Of a stretch of 64,000 bases of DNA, positions 34,741-42,827 are shown piece after piece; within the stretch, counting starts at the first letter, position 1, and every line of letters starts with the position of its first letter. The DNA is taken from contig UQTV01000002.1 of NCBI GenBank assembly GCA_900544095.1, positions 248,001 to 312,000 of the forward strand, read 5' to 3'. The position numbers and the translations under genes were made by a program. Under the pieces are notes generated by a model. That model did no database searches, was not told where the DNA came from, and worked only from the letters and a program-made list of their open reading frames with translations. This stretch comes from an uncultured Collinsella sp. Lineage in GTDB: Bacteria > Actinomycetota > Coriobacteriia > Coriobacteriales > Coriobacteriaceae.

Positions 34741-36285
34741 GTGGCTGGAATCGGTTTTGAGCTCAAACGCCTATTTAGGCGCAAGGGTCTGTTTGCCACG
34801 ATGCGCGCCTATGGCTACGCTGGCATTGTGTGCACGGGCCCCATGCTGCTGGGCGTGCTACTCCAGGTGGGTATCTTGGTGCTGTGCGGTCTGTGGGGCG
34901 TGGGGCGCGCCAACCAGGATCTGCTGGTGTGCATGGTGACCTATACACTGCTGGCCTCGCTTACGCTCACAAGCTTTTTCTCCATGCCGGTCACGCGCTT
35001 TTTGGCCGACATGCTCTTTGCCGAGCGCGAGGATGAGATCCTGCCTTCGTTTTGGGGATCTAATGCCATCATGCTCGTTGCGGGCACGGTGCTCTACGGC
35101 GTCTTTTTGCTGTTCTCGGGGGCCACGCTGCTGCAGGGGCTGCTGTGCCTGTGGCTCTTCAACATCATGATCGTCAACTGGAACGGCATGAGCTATCTCA
35201 CGGCCATCAAAGATTATCGTGGCATTCTGTGCAGCTTTGCGGCCGCCATTGGCGTGGCGTGCCTGTGCGCCCTGGCAGCGCTGACGTTGGGACTGCCGCC
35301 GGTCGAGGGCCTGTTGGCGTCAATCGCCCTAGGCTACGGCGTCATGCTTGCCTGGGATGTGGTACTGCTGTACCGGTATTTTCCACAGAGTGATCGGAGT
35401 CCCTGGCGTTTTTTGCGCTGGCTCGACCAATTTATGCCGCTTGCGCTTACGGGGCTGTTTACCAACTTGGGGCTTTTCGTACACCTGGTTATTATCTGGG
35501 CGGGCCCTATTGGCGTGCAGATCAAAGGCCTGTTTTACGGGGCTCCTTACCATGACGTTCCGGCACTCATTGCGTTTTTGACCACACTCGTCACGACCGT
35601 CAACTTTGTGGTGTCGGTCGAGGTCAATTTCTATCCGCGCTACCGTGACTACTACAGCCTGTTCAACGACGGCGGCGTGGTGGGCGATATTGTGGTGGCC
35701 GAGGAGGAGATGCTCTCCACGCTCAACAGCGAACTGCGCTTTTGCGCGCTCAAGCAGCTGTTTGTGACCGCGGCGGTCATCTCGCTCGAGACTACAGTGC
35801 TCTCGGCCCTGCCGCTGGGCTTTAACAATCTTATGCACGGGTATTTTCGCACGTTATGCGTAGGCTACGGCCTGTATGCCGTGGGCAACACGATCCTGCT
35901 TATCTTGCTGTACTTTACCGACTACAAGGGAGCCGTTCTGGCCTCGGGCCTGTTTGCCGGTGTGGCAGGGCTGGCGACCGCCGTGTCGTTGCTTTTGCCG
36001 CAGCAGTTTTACGGCTTTGGCTTTTTGTTGGGTGCGGTGGTGTTTTTTATCGTGGCGCTGCTGCGGCTCGATACCTATACCGCCAACTTACCGTATCGTA
36101 TCCTGAGTCAGCAGCCCATTGTGGCGACCGACAAAACGGGTCGTTTTACACAGCTGGGCCGCTTGCTCGACCGTGCCGAGCAGCGCTATGAGGAGTGCCG
36201 CCGCAAGGGCGTGCCGCACGGCGCGTTTCAGCGCGCAGTAGTTCGCGTGTACCGTAACCATTGGGGAGGTTCTGATGACCGATAA
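34741..36285 (+). CDS. pelG: PelG-type polysaccharide export flippase
   Basis: This 514-residue polytopic membrane protein has about 12 helices. The N-terminus MAGIGFELKRLFRRKGLF and then GYAGIVCTGPMLLGVLLQ are characteristic of PelG, a MATE-like transporter that moves the nascent Pel chain across the membrane. The GTG start has AGAGGGGGAG upstream, 3 bases after pelF. The C-terminal cytoplasmic tail is unusually long (about 60 residues, rich in basic residues). The gene overlaps the CotH gene by 11 bases. Confidence 0.93.
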   Translation: MAGIGFELKRLFRRKGLFATMRAYGYAGIVCTGPMLLGVLLQVGILVLCGLWGVGRANQDLLVCMVTYTLLASLTLTSFFSMPVTRFLADMLFAEREDEILPSFWGSNAIMLVAGTVLYGVFLLFSGATLLQGLLCLWLFNIMIVNWNGMSYLTAIKDYRGILCSFAAAIGVACLCALAALTLGLPPVEGLLASIALGYGVMLAWDVVLLYRYFPQSDRSPWRFLRWLDQFMPLALTGLFTNLGLFVHLVIIWAGPIGVQIKGLFYGAPYHDVPALIAFLTTLVTTVNFVVSVEVNFYPRYRDYYSLFNDGGVVGDIVVAEEEMLSTLNSELRFCALKQLFVTAAVISLETTVLSALPLGFNNLMHGYFRTLCVGYGLYAVGNTILLILLYFTDYKGAVLASGLFAGVAGLATAVSLLLPQQFYGFGFLLGAVVFFIVALLRLDTYTANLPYRILSQQPIVATDKTGRFTQLGRLLDRAEQRYEECRRKGVPHGAFQRAVVRVYRNHWGGSDDR

Positions 36286-38044
36286 GTTGATGTCTCGCCG
36301 CTGTCTGATCGAGGCGGCTGCCGGCGCGCTGCTGCTTTCGGGCTGCTCATCTCAGGACGAATCCTCGACAAATAAGGTAAAAAAGCAGGACAAGATTAAA
36401 AAGGCCGAGGCCTCCGACCAGTCCAAGCATCTGCGCGATAAGGACGAGCTGTACGAGGTCTATGATGACTCGGGCATTGTGACCATGTATCTGACGGTCT
36501 CTCGCGGCAACAGCTCCGAGAACACGGACCATAGCTGGGCCGAGATCAACACGTACTCGGTGTATGACTATGCCGACATGGGCGTGACGCGCTATCAGGT
36601 TATGGGCCTGCTGCAGCCGGGCGACGAAGACGGCCCGGTGGCCGGCGAGGTTGGCTATGGCGAGGACGCGCCCAATGCCACCGTGCAGGTGCGCGGCCAG
36701 ACATCGAGCTCCTACACGCAAAAGAATTACAAGGTGGAGCTCAAAAAAGGCAAGGGCACCTGGCGCCAGCAGCGCGCGATTGCGCTCAACAAGCACATGG
36801 GCGAGGGTATGCGTTTTCGCAACAAGATGGCCTACGACCTTATCCGCGGAATTCCCCAGATGATGGGCCTGCGCACGCAGTTTGTGCATCTGTGGGTGTG
36901 CGACCAGACCGAAAAGTCCAACGATACCTTTGAGGACTACGGCCTGTTTACGCAGGTGGAGCAGCTCAACAAGACGGCGCTTAAGGCACATGGCCTGGAT
37001 AAGAGCGGGCACCTGTACAAGGTGAACAGCTTTGATTTCCATCGCTACGAGGACACCATTAAGCTTGCCGACGATCCCGACTACAACCAGGCAAACTTCG
37101 AGGGCATGCTCGAGATTAAGGGCGATTCGGACCACACCAAGCTCATCGAGATGCTCGATGCGCTCAACGACGAATCGCAAAAGATCGATAACGTGCTCGA
37201 CACCTACTTTGATACCGAGAATCTGGTCTATTGGCTGGCGTTTCAGATCCTGACGGGCAACTGCGATACTCAGAACCGTAACTGTTATCTGTACAGCCCG
37301 CTCAACTCAAATACCTGGTACTTTTTAGATTGGGATAACGACGGAATGCTGCGTAAGCTGGAGCTTTCTCTTGCCGGGTTCTCGGACTATGCGAGCTGGG
37401 AGCGCGGCGTAAGCAACTACTGGGGCAACGTGCTATTCAATCGTGCGCTGCGCAGCAAATCGTTCCGCAGTGAGCTCGACCGCGCCGTAAAGGACCTGCG
37501 CTCGTATATGACCGAGGCGCGCCTGGCCAAGATGATTAGACATTATCGCGAGGTTACCGAATCGTTGGTCTTTGCTTCGCCCGATATCGACAATCTGCCT
37601 GTCACCAAGGACCAATACGAGCAAATCGCCGCGGCGATTCCCTCCGAGATCGAGGAGAACTACAAGAGCTTTCGCGAGAGCTATAAAAAGCCCATGCCGT
37701 TCTACATTGGCGTGCCGCAGATCGATAACGGTAAGCTGCGCATTAACTGGGATGCGTCCTACGATTTTAAGGCGCGCGACATTCGCTATACCGTGGAGCT
37801 GGCGCGTGACTATGCCATCAAGGACGTGTTTTTTAAGGCCGAGGACGTGCTGCTGCCTGAGGTGACCTGCGATGCGCCCGATACCGGCCAGTATTTTGTG
37901 CGCGTGCGTGCCACCAACTCAGACGGCTATACGCAAGATGCGTTTGACTACTATGTGACCGACGACGGCAAACACTACGGCATGAAGTGTTTTTACGTGC
38001 AGGACGGTGGTAAGGTCGTGGAGGACACGTATGAGGAGGGCTAG
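36275..38044 (+). CDS. CotH-kinase-domain lipoprotein
   Basis: This 589-residue exported protein has a lipobox ending at C24 (LLLSGC) preceded by SRRCLIE, a Tat-like twin-arginine motif. The CotH domain covers about residues 120-400: VRGQTSSSYTQKNYKVELKK, LNKHMGEGMRFRNKMAYDL, EQLNKTALKAHG and FLDWDNDGML near 355, the acidic motif of this kinase-like family. A fibronectin-like C-terminal domain follows. CotH, VTC and DUF4956 genes commonly travel together in Gram-positive glycan loci, including Pel-type ones. A role in modifying or anchoring the polymer or a surface protein is inferred. GGGGAGG precedes the ATG. Confidence 0.87.
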   Translation: MTDKLMSRRCLIEAAAGALLLSGCSSQDESSTNKVKKQDKIKKAEASDQSKHLRDKDELYEVYDDSGIVTMYLTVSRGNSSENTDHSWAEINTYSVYDYADMGVTRYQVMGLLQPGDEDGPVAGEVGYGEDAPNATVQVRGQTSSSYTQKNYKVELKKGKGTWRQQRAIALNKHMGEGMRFRNKMAYDLIRGIPQMMGLRTQFVHLWVCDQTEKSNDTFEDYGLFTQVEQLNKTALKAHGLDKSGHLYKVNSFDFHRYEDTIKLADDPDYNQANFEGMLEIKGDSDHTKLIEMLDALNDESQKIDNVLDTYFDTENLVYWLAFQILTGNCDTQNRNCYLYSPLNSNTWYFLDWDNDGMLRKLELSLAGFSDYASWERGVSNYWGNVLFNRALRSKSFRSELDRAVKDLRSYMTEARLAKMIRHYREVTESLVFASPDIDNLPVTKDQYEQIAAAIPSEIEENYKSFRESYKKPMPFYIGVPQIDNGKLRINWDASYDFKARDIRYTVELARDYAIKDVFFKAEDVLLPEVTCDAPDTGQYFVRVRATNSDGYTQDAFDYYVTDDGKHYGMKCFYVQDGGKVVEDTYEEG

Positions 38045-38822
38045 CGCGCTGCTTGAGCGCCTTACGGCTCCGCCTGTGCGTGCCACGCAGGAGCGTTACC
38101 GCCACGAGCTCAAATATCTCATTAACGAGGGCGAGCACGCTGCGCTTGCCTGCCGCATGGCGCCGGTTTTTAAACTGGACAAGTATGCGCGGGCGGGTGT
38201 TTACACCATTCGCAGCCTGTACTTTGACGACTACTGCAACTCGGCCTACGAGGAAAAAGACGCCGGTATTCTTATGCGAAAAAAATATCGCGTGCGCATC
38301 TATAACGGCAGCGACAAGGTGATTAAGCTCGAGCGCAAAAAGAAGTACGGCAGCTGGATCTACAAGGAGGACGCGCCACTCACGCGTGGCGAGTTTGAGC
38401 AGATTCTGGCCGGCGACTACGACTTTTTGCTGAGGAGCCCTTATCCGCTCTGTCGCGAGTTCTACATCGAGTGCATCTGCAACATGATGCGCCCGCGGAC
38501 CATCGTGGACTACGAGCGTGAGCCGTGGGTGATGGACGAGGGCACCGTGCGCATTACCTTTGATAGCAACGTGCGTGCGGCGGTGGGGAGCTTTGACATC
38601 TTTGACGCGACGTTGCCCGCGTTGCCCGTGCTGGAGCCCGGCAAGCTGGTGATGGAGGTCAAGTTTACCGAGTTTTGCCCGCAGCTGGTGCGCGATATGG
38701 TGCCGCCAGGTGCGGTCGAGCTTACGGCGGTCTCCAAGTACTGCCTGTGTTACGAAAAGACCGCCTACCTGCGCGGATTTAATTACTGGGAATCGGATTT
38801 TGAGAACCGAGGGGATATTTAG
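38031..38822 (+). CDS. VTC-domain (polyphosphate polymerase-like) protein
   Basis: This 263-residue protein starts at 38031 behind GGAGG (the frame is open from 38007). It shows the tunnel-fold features of VTC domains: RYRHELKYLI with its basic residues, YTIRSLYFDDYCNSAYEEK, KYRVRIYNG, KLERKKKYG and a late EVKFTEF, where the basic side chains and E-x-K bind nucleotide and phosphate. Bacterial relatives next to CotH and DUF4956 have no proven activity; polyphosphate or nucleotide-linked transfer is a reasonable guess. It overlaps the CotH gene by 14 bases. Confidence 0.88.
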   Translation: MRRASALLERLTAPPVRATQERYRHELKYLINEGEHAALACRMAPVFKLDKYARAGVYTIRSLYFDDYCNSAYEEKDAGILMRKKYRVRIYNGSDKVIKLERKKKYGSWIYKEDAPLTRGEFEQILAGDYDFLLRSPYPLCREFYIECICNMMRPRTIVDYEREPWVMDEGTVRITFDSNVRAAVGSFDIFDATLPALPVLEPGKLVMEVKFTEFCPQLVRDMVPPGAVELTAVSKYCLCYEKTAYLRGFNYWESDFENRGDI

Positions 38823-38825
38823 ACC

Positions 38826-39491
38826 ATGAGCACCAGGGACTTTTTTAAGAACTCCGTCTTGGAGGCGTTTGGTCAGGTCGACCCCGCCAAGATTGGCCTG
38901 TCGCTGCTCGTGGCGCTCGCCATGGGCATCCTGATCTACTACGTGTACAAGCGCTTTTTTACTGGCGTGGTCTATTCGCGCAGTTTTGCCGTGACGCTCG
39001 TGGGCATGTGCGTGCTCACCTGCATGGTCACGCTCGCGATCTCGACAAACGTGGTCATCTCGCTTGGTATGGTCGGTGCTCTGTCTATCGTCCGCTACCG
39101 TACGGCGGTCAAGGATCCGCTCGACCTGCTGTATCTGTTTTGGTCCATTACCACGGGCATTACGGCGGGAGCCGGTATGTATGCGCTCGTGGGGCTCACG
39201 GCGGTGGTGATCGTGGTGATGATTGCCGGCTTTGCGAGCCACCAGGACAAGGCGCGCGTGTACATGATGGTCATCCACTACACGGGTCAGACCACCGGCG
39301 ACGATATCGTGCGTGCATTTGGGCGCACCAAGTTTTCCGTCAAGTCCAAGACCATGCGCGGTGACAAGGTCGAGATGGCCGTCGAGGTGTTCTCGGACGG
39401 TGTGGATATGCCCTACGCCGATGCGATTCGCGCGCTCGACGGCGTTGAGGACCTGACGCTCATCCAGTACAACGGCGAATATCACGGCTAG
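38826..39491 (+). CDS. DUF4956 membrane protein
   Basis: This 221-residue protein has three to four membrane helices (IGLSLLVALAMGILIYYVY, SFAVTLVGMCVLTCMVTLAI, a segment after GALSIVRYRTAVKDP, and GLTAVVIVVMIAGFA) and a cytoplasmic ferredoxin-like tail. GALSIVRYRTAVKDPLD is the family's conserved core. DUF4956 proteins almost always sit next to VTC-domain genes and are thought to be their membrane partners. It begins 3 bases after the VTC gene and closes the eight-gene Pel operon. Confidence 0.88.
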   Translation: MSTRDFFKNSVLEAFGQVDPAKIGLSLLVALAMGILIYYVYKRFFTGVVYSRSFAVTLVGMCVLTCMVTLAISTNVVISLGMVGALSIVRYRTAVKDPLDLLYLFWSITTGITAGAGMYALVGLTAVVIVVMIAGFASHQDKARVYMMVIHYTGQTTGDDIVRAFGRTKFSVKSKTMRGDKVEMAVEVFSDGVDMPYADAIRALDGVEDLTLIQYNGEYHG

Positions 39492-39524
39492 TTTGGTTCA
39501 GTTTTATTTAAGGAGCGGTGTCGC

Positions 39525-40529
39525 GTGGATGTGCAGCAGCTTGAAGAGACCTGGGCCGTAAGGGCCGGCGCACGTGAAACGTGCCTTGTTGCGGCCTCGC
39601 ATGTGCCGGCGGCTCTGTCGCTGCTGGGTATTGTGCGTCCCGGTGACCGCCTGGTGGCCTTTGCGGATGACTTTGCCGATGCGTTTGCGCGCGGCTTTGA
39701 TGCCTGCGACGTTGTGCTCGTGGGGGAGCCGTCGGTTGCGGCGTTTGCCGCCGCGTCCGAGGGTTTTGCCACCGCGTTTGATGCCGAGGTGCCGCACCTG
39801 TGGTGGTTTGTGAATTCAATCGGCGGCTTTGGCCTGCGTGTTCCCGATTTGCGCGCGCTGGGTCGGGCGGCGCGTGAGGCTCATGCGCTGCTGGTTGTGG
39901 ACAACACCGTGGCGTCGGCTTTTGGCTGCGATCCGCTGCGGCTGGGTGCTGCGCTGTCGCTCGAGGCGCTCGATCGCGTGTGTGCCGGCGAAGCTCCGCG
40001 CAAGCTCGTCGCCGTCTCGGTGGCGCGCTCGCAGCTCAAGCGCCATCGTGTGGATGCAGCTGCCGAGTGCACGCATGCCCTGCTTGAGGGCTGTGGCTTG
40101 GCCAAGCTTGATTTGACTGCTGACGAGGCCGACGTGCTGGAGCGCGGGCTGGACTCGCTCGATGCTCGCATGCAGGCTCACTTCGACCGCGCACGTGCAC
40201 TGGCCGAGTATCTGGCTGCCAACGAGATGGTGCGCAACGTGCGCTATCCAGGGCTGGGTTCGCATCCCGATCATGCGGTTGCAACGGGAATCCTCGAGCA
40301 CGGCTTTGGCCCGGCAGTTGAGTTTGACCTTATCGAGCGAAGTGCGGGTGAGCTGTTCGACACATTGCCGGGGGAGTTCCGCACATCACCCGCCGGCGGC
40401 GCAACGACGCGCCTTTCGGCTCCACGCGGTAAGCAGGGGAGCACCATCCGCCTCTTCGCCGGTACCGACGATCCCCTGGTTGTAGCGTCCACCCTAGACA
40501 ACGCCCTTCGCAAGTTAGCTACTCTTTGA
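39525..40529 (+). CDS. Degenerate Cys/Met-metabolism PLP-enzyme homologue
   Basis: This 334-residue protein has the fold of the MetB/MetC family: VPAALSLLGIVRPGDRLV, LVVDNTVASAFGCDPLRLGA (D-N-T is normally the PLP-ring aspartate region) and a C-terminal RYPGLGSHPDH...ATGILEHGFG. However, the usual S-x-T-K-Y with the PLP-binding lysine is replaced by AVSVARSQLKRHRVD, so Schiff-base chemistry is doubtful. It is also shorter than the usual 380-400 residues. The GTG start follows AAGGAG. It may be a non-catalytic or altered enzyme. It lies 34 bases after the Pel operon and could be read from it. Confidence 0.7.
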   Translation: MDVQQLEETWAVRAGARETCLVAASHVPAALSLLGIVRPGDRLVAFADDFADAFARGFDACDVVLVGEPSVAAFAAASEGFATAFDAEVPHLWWFVNSIGGFGLRVPDLRALGRAAREAHALLVVDNTVASAFGCDPLRLGAALSLEALDRVCAGEAPRKLVAVSVARSQLKRHRVDAAAECTHALLEGCGLAKLDLTADEADVLERGLDSLDARMQAHFDRARALAEYLAANEMVRNVRYPGLGSHPDHAVATGILEHGFGPAVEFDLIERSAGELFDTLPGEFRTSPAGGATTRLSAPRGKQGSTIRLFAGTDDPLVVASTLDNALRKLATL

Positions 40530-40863
40530 TGCTGGCGATGAGGTCGTTGGCTTTGGTGGCGATGACGTTGTTGATGTCGGCCTGCAGCTCCTCGTACGCC
40601 GCTATGGCTCGCTCGCCGGCGGGGGTGAGCGATGATCCGCGGGCGCCGTCGCGCTCGATGAGCTTGCAGCCCAGCTGTCCTTCCGCCTCGTTCACAATGC
40701 GCCAGGCTTTGGAATACGCCATGCCCATGCTCTTGGCGGCGCGGTTGAGCGAGTGCTCGCGGGCGATGCCCTGCAGCAGCAAGACACAGCCGTGGCCGAA
40801 CACGCCCGGCAGGTCTTTGTCGCACGCTTGAATGACCAACTTTGCCGTCGTCTTGTACTCCAT
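40519..40863 (-). CDS. ModE-like winged-helix transcriptional regulator
   Basis: This 114-residue protein corresponds to the N-terminal DNA-binding domain of ModE/LysR-type regulators: GPGCVLLLQGIAREHSLNRAAKSMGMAYSKAWRIVNEAEGQLG-like helix-turn-helix, then KLIERDGARGSSLTPAGE. The molybdate-binding MOP domains are absent, as in many single-domain ModE-like proteins. The target and signal are unknown. It is convergent with the PLP-enzyme gene and overlaps its end by 11 bases. Confidence 0.82.
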   Translation of the reverse strand: MEYKTTAKLVIQACDKDLPGVFGHGCVLLLQGIAREHSLNRAAKSMGMAYSKAWRIVNEAEGQLGCKLIERDGARGSSLTPAGERAIAAYEELQADINNVIATKANDLIASIKE

Positions 40864-40948
40864 GTGCTCCGCGTCTCCCCGCTAAAGTGTTTGCTGGGCA
40901 AACGCAAAGCCTGCGTCAAACCCTCGTGTGCTCTTCTTAAATCATGCA

Positions 40949-40977
40949 TTGTAGCAGTCAAAGTGCGTTAAGATACT
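40949..40977 (+). promoter_or_regulatory. Probable guaB promoter
   Basis: TTGTAG (40949-40954), a 17-base spacer and GATACT (40972-40977) lie about 80 bases upstream of guaB, in the divergent region shared with the ModE-like gene. Confidence 0.4.
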
Positions 40978-41056
40978 TCCCCAGTATTGGGCGCCCAAGG
41001 TTGGGCTGGGTCCTACGAGGCCTGCAGCCGGCCGGTCGCATGGAAAAAGGAGAAAC

Positions 41057-42568
41057 ATGGCTACGTTCTTTCCCGGTGAGTCCCACACGTTTTCGGAGTA
41101 TCTGCTGGTCCCTGGTTACTCGTCCTCGCAGTGCATCCCCAACAACGTCTCTCTTAAGACGCCGCTAACCCGCTTCAAGCGCGGTGAGAAGCCGGCAATC
41201 ACCCTGAACATCCCCATGGTTTCCGCCATCATGCAGTCCGTCTCGGGCGTCGACATGGGTGTCGCGCTCGCTACCGAGGGTGGCCTGTCCTTCATTTACG
41301 GTTCCCAGAGCGCCGAGTCCGAGGCCGCCATGGTCAAGGCCGTCAAGGATCACAAGGCCGGCTTCGTTCAGTCCGATTCCACGCTGACCCCCGACATGAC
41401 CATGGAGCAGGTCATCGAGCTCAAGGAGAAGACCGGTCACTCCACCATGCCGGTTACCGACGACGGCACTCCCAAGGGTAAGCTCCTGGGCATCGTCACC
41501 AGCCGTGACTATCGTCCCAGCCGCGATGACCACCAGAAGAAGGTCTCCGAGTTCATGACCCCGCGCGAGCAGCTCATCGTGGGCGACAAGAACATCAGCC
41601 TCAAGGTCGCTAACGACGTCATCTGGGACAACAAGCTCAACGCCCTGCCCATCGTCGACGATAACGATCACCTCATGGGCATCGTCTTCCGCAAGGACTA
41701 CGATAGCCACAAGACCAACCCCAACGAGCTGCTCGATAACGACAAGCGCTACATGGTCGGCGCCGGTATCAACACCCGCGACTATGCCGAGCGCGTGCCG
41801 CTGCTCATCGAGGCCGGTGCCGACGTTCTGTGCATCGACTCCTCCGAGGGCTTCAGCGAGTGGCAGAAGCGCACTATCGAGTGGATCCGCGCCAACTACG
41901 GCGAGGACGTCAAGGTTGGTGCCGGTAACGTCGTCGACGCCGAGGGCTTCCGCTTCCTGGCCGACTGTGGTGCCGACTTCATCAAGGTCGGTATCGGCGG
42001 CGGCTCCATCTGCATCACCCGTGAGACCAAGGGTATCGGCCGTGGCCAGGCCACCGCGCTGATCGATGTCTGCCGTGCTCGCGACGAGTACTACGAGGAG
42101 ACCGGCGTCTACGTGCCCGTGTGCTCCGACGGCGGCATCGTCTACGACTACCACATGACGCTCGCCCTTGCCATGGGCGCCGACTTTATGATGCTGGGCC
42201 GCTACTTCGCCCGCTTTGATGAGAGCCCGACTGAGCGCGTCAACGTGAACGGTCAGTACATGAAGGAGTACTGGGGCGAGGGCTCTGCGCGTGCCCGCAA
42301 CTGGCAGCGCTACGACCTGGGCGGCGCCGCGAAGCTCAGCTTCGTCGAGGGCGTCGACTCCTATGTTCCCTATGCCGGCTCCCTCAAAGACGGCGTGGGC
42401 GGCACGCTCTACAAGGTCAAGTCCACGATGTGCAACTGCGGTGCCCTCTCGATCCCCGAGCTTCAGGAAAAGGCACGCCTGACCCTGGTGAGCTCGACCT
42501 CGATCGTCGAAGGCGGCGCCCACGATGTAGTCGTGAAGGATTCTCAGCAGTCCGTATCTTATCGATAA
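41057..42568 (+). CDS. guaB: Inosine-5'-monophosphate dehydrogenase
   Basis: This 503-residue cytoplasmic enzyme oxidises IMP to XMP with NAD, the committed step of GMP synthesis. It has a TIM-barrel catalytic domain interrupted by a two-CBS regulatory domain (about residues 100-225, with [23 protein letters not shown]). The catalytic loop is [12 protein letters not shown] with C319. Substrate-binding residues follow in [29 protein letters not shown], and the flap contains [13 protein letters not shown]. An AAAGGAG site precedes the ATG. It is followed by a strong terminator and is probably monocistronic. Confidence 0.97.
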   Translation: MATFFPGESHTFSEYLLVPGYSSSQCIPNNVSLKTPLTRFKRGEKPAITLNIPMVSAIMQSVSGVDMGVALATEGGLSFIYGSQSAESEAAMVKAVKDHKAGFVQSDSTLTPDMTMEQVIELKEKTGHSTMPVTDDGTPKGKLLGIVTSRDYRPSRDDHQKKVSEFMTPREQLIVGDKNISLKVANDVIWDNKLNALPIVDDNDHLMGIVFRKDYDSHKTNPNELLDNDKRYMVGAGINTRDYAERVPLLIEAGADVLCIDSSEGFSEWQKRTIEWIRANYGEDVKVGAGNVVDAEGFRFLADCGADFIKVGIGGGSICITRETKGIGRGQATALIDVCRARDEYYEETGVYVPVCSDGGIVYDYHMTLALAMGADFMMLGRYFARFDESPTERVNVNGQYMKEYWGEGSARARNWQRYDLGGAAKLSFVEGVDSYVPYAGSLKDGVGGTLYKVKSTMCNCGALSIPELQEKARLTLVSSTSIVEGGAHDVVVKDSQQSVSYR

Positions 42569-42616
42569 GGTAAGAGCCTCACATAAAGGTTGAGTTTCAA
42601 CCACGTTATTTAGATA

Positions 42617-42652
42617 AAGCGAGATGCCCGCAAGTCGCAGGCATCTCGCTTG
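42617..42652 (+). terminator. guaB terminator
   Basis: AAGCGAGATGCC pairs with GGCATCTCGCTT around an 11-base loop. The following sequence is only moderately T-rich. Confidence 0.75.
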
Positions 42653-42659
42653 TCGTATT

Positions 42660-42668
42660 TGCTATCAT
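42660..42668 (+). promoter_or_regulatory. Possible extended -10 promoter of leuS
   Basis: TGCTATCAT fits an extended -10 element (TGN-TATCAT). Initiation here would place the whole inverted repeat at 42686-42804 in the leuS 5' leader. Confidence 0.4.
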
Positions 42669-42685
42669 CAGTCAAGTTAACCTTA

Positions 42686-42804
42686 GGGTCGGGCGGCTTG
42701 GCTTTGTTCGCTACAAGTTCCGCACGCAAAGAAGAGCACTTAATGTGCTCTTCGTCTTGCGCAGGACTGTCCGCAGTAGCGAATAAAGCCAAGCCGCCCG
42801 ACCC
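42686..42804. repeat. 119-base hairpin element in the leuS leader
   Basis: The outer arms 42686-42713 and 42777-42804 match in 27 of 28 positions (core GGGCGGCTTGGCTTT). An inner perfect stem, GAAGAGCAC (42731-42739) / GTGCTCTTC (42745-42753), closes on a 5-base loop. The intervening sequence can also pair partly. It sits between the guaB terminator and the leuS ribosome site, as a leader RNA structure or a MITE-like insertion. No T-box motif is present. Confidence 0.75.
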
Positions 42805-42827
42805 CAGCTAAGATTAAAGGAGCTGAT

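Noticed and set aside
42660..42827. T-box riboswitch for leuS
   Set aside because: The conserved T-box antiterminator sequence is absent and the stem architecture is a single long hairpin.
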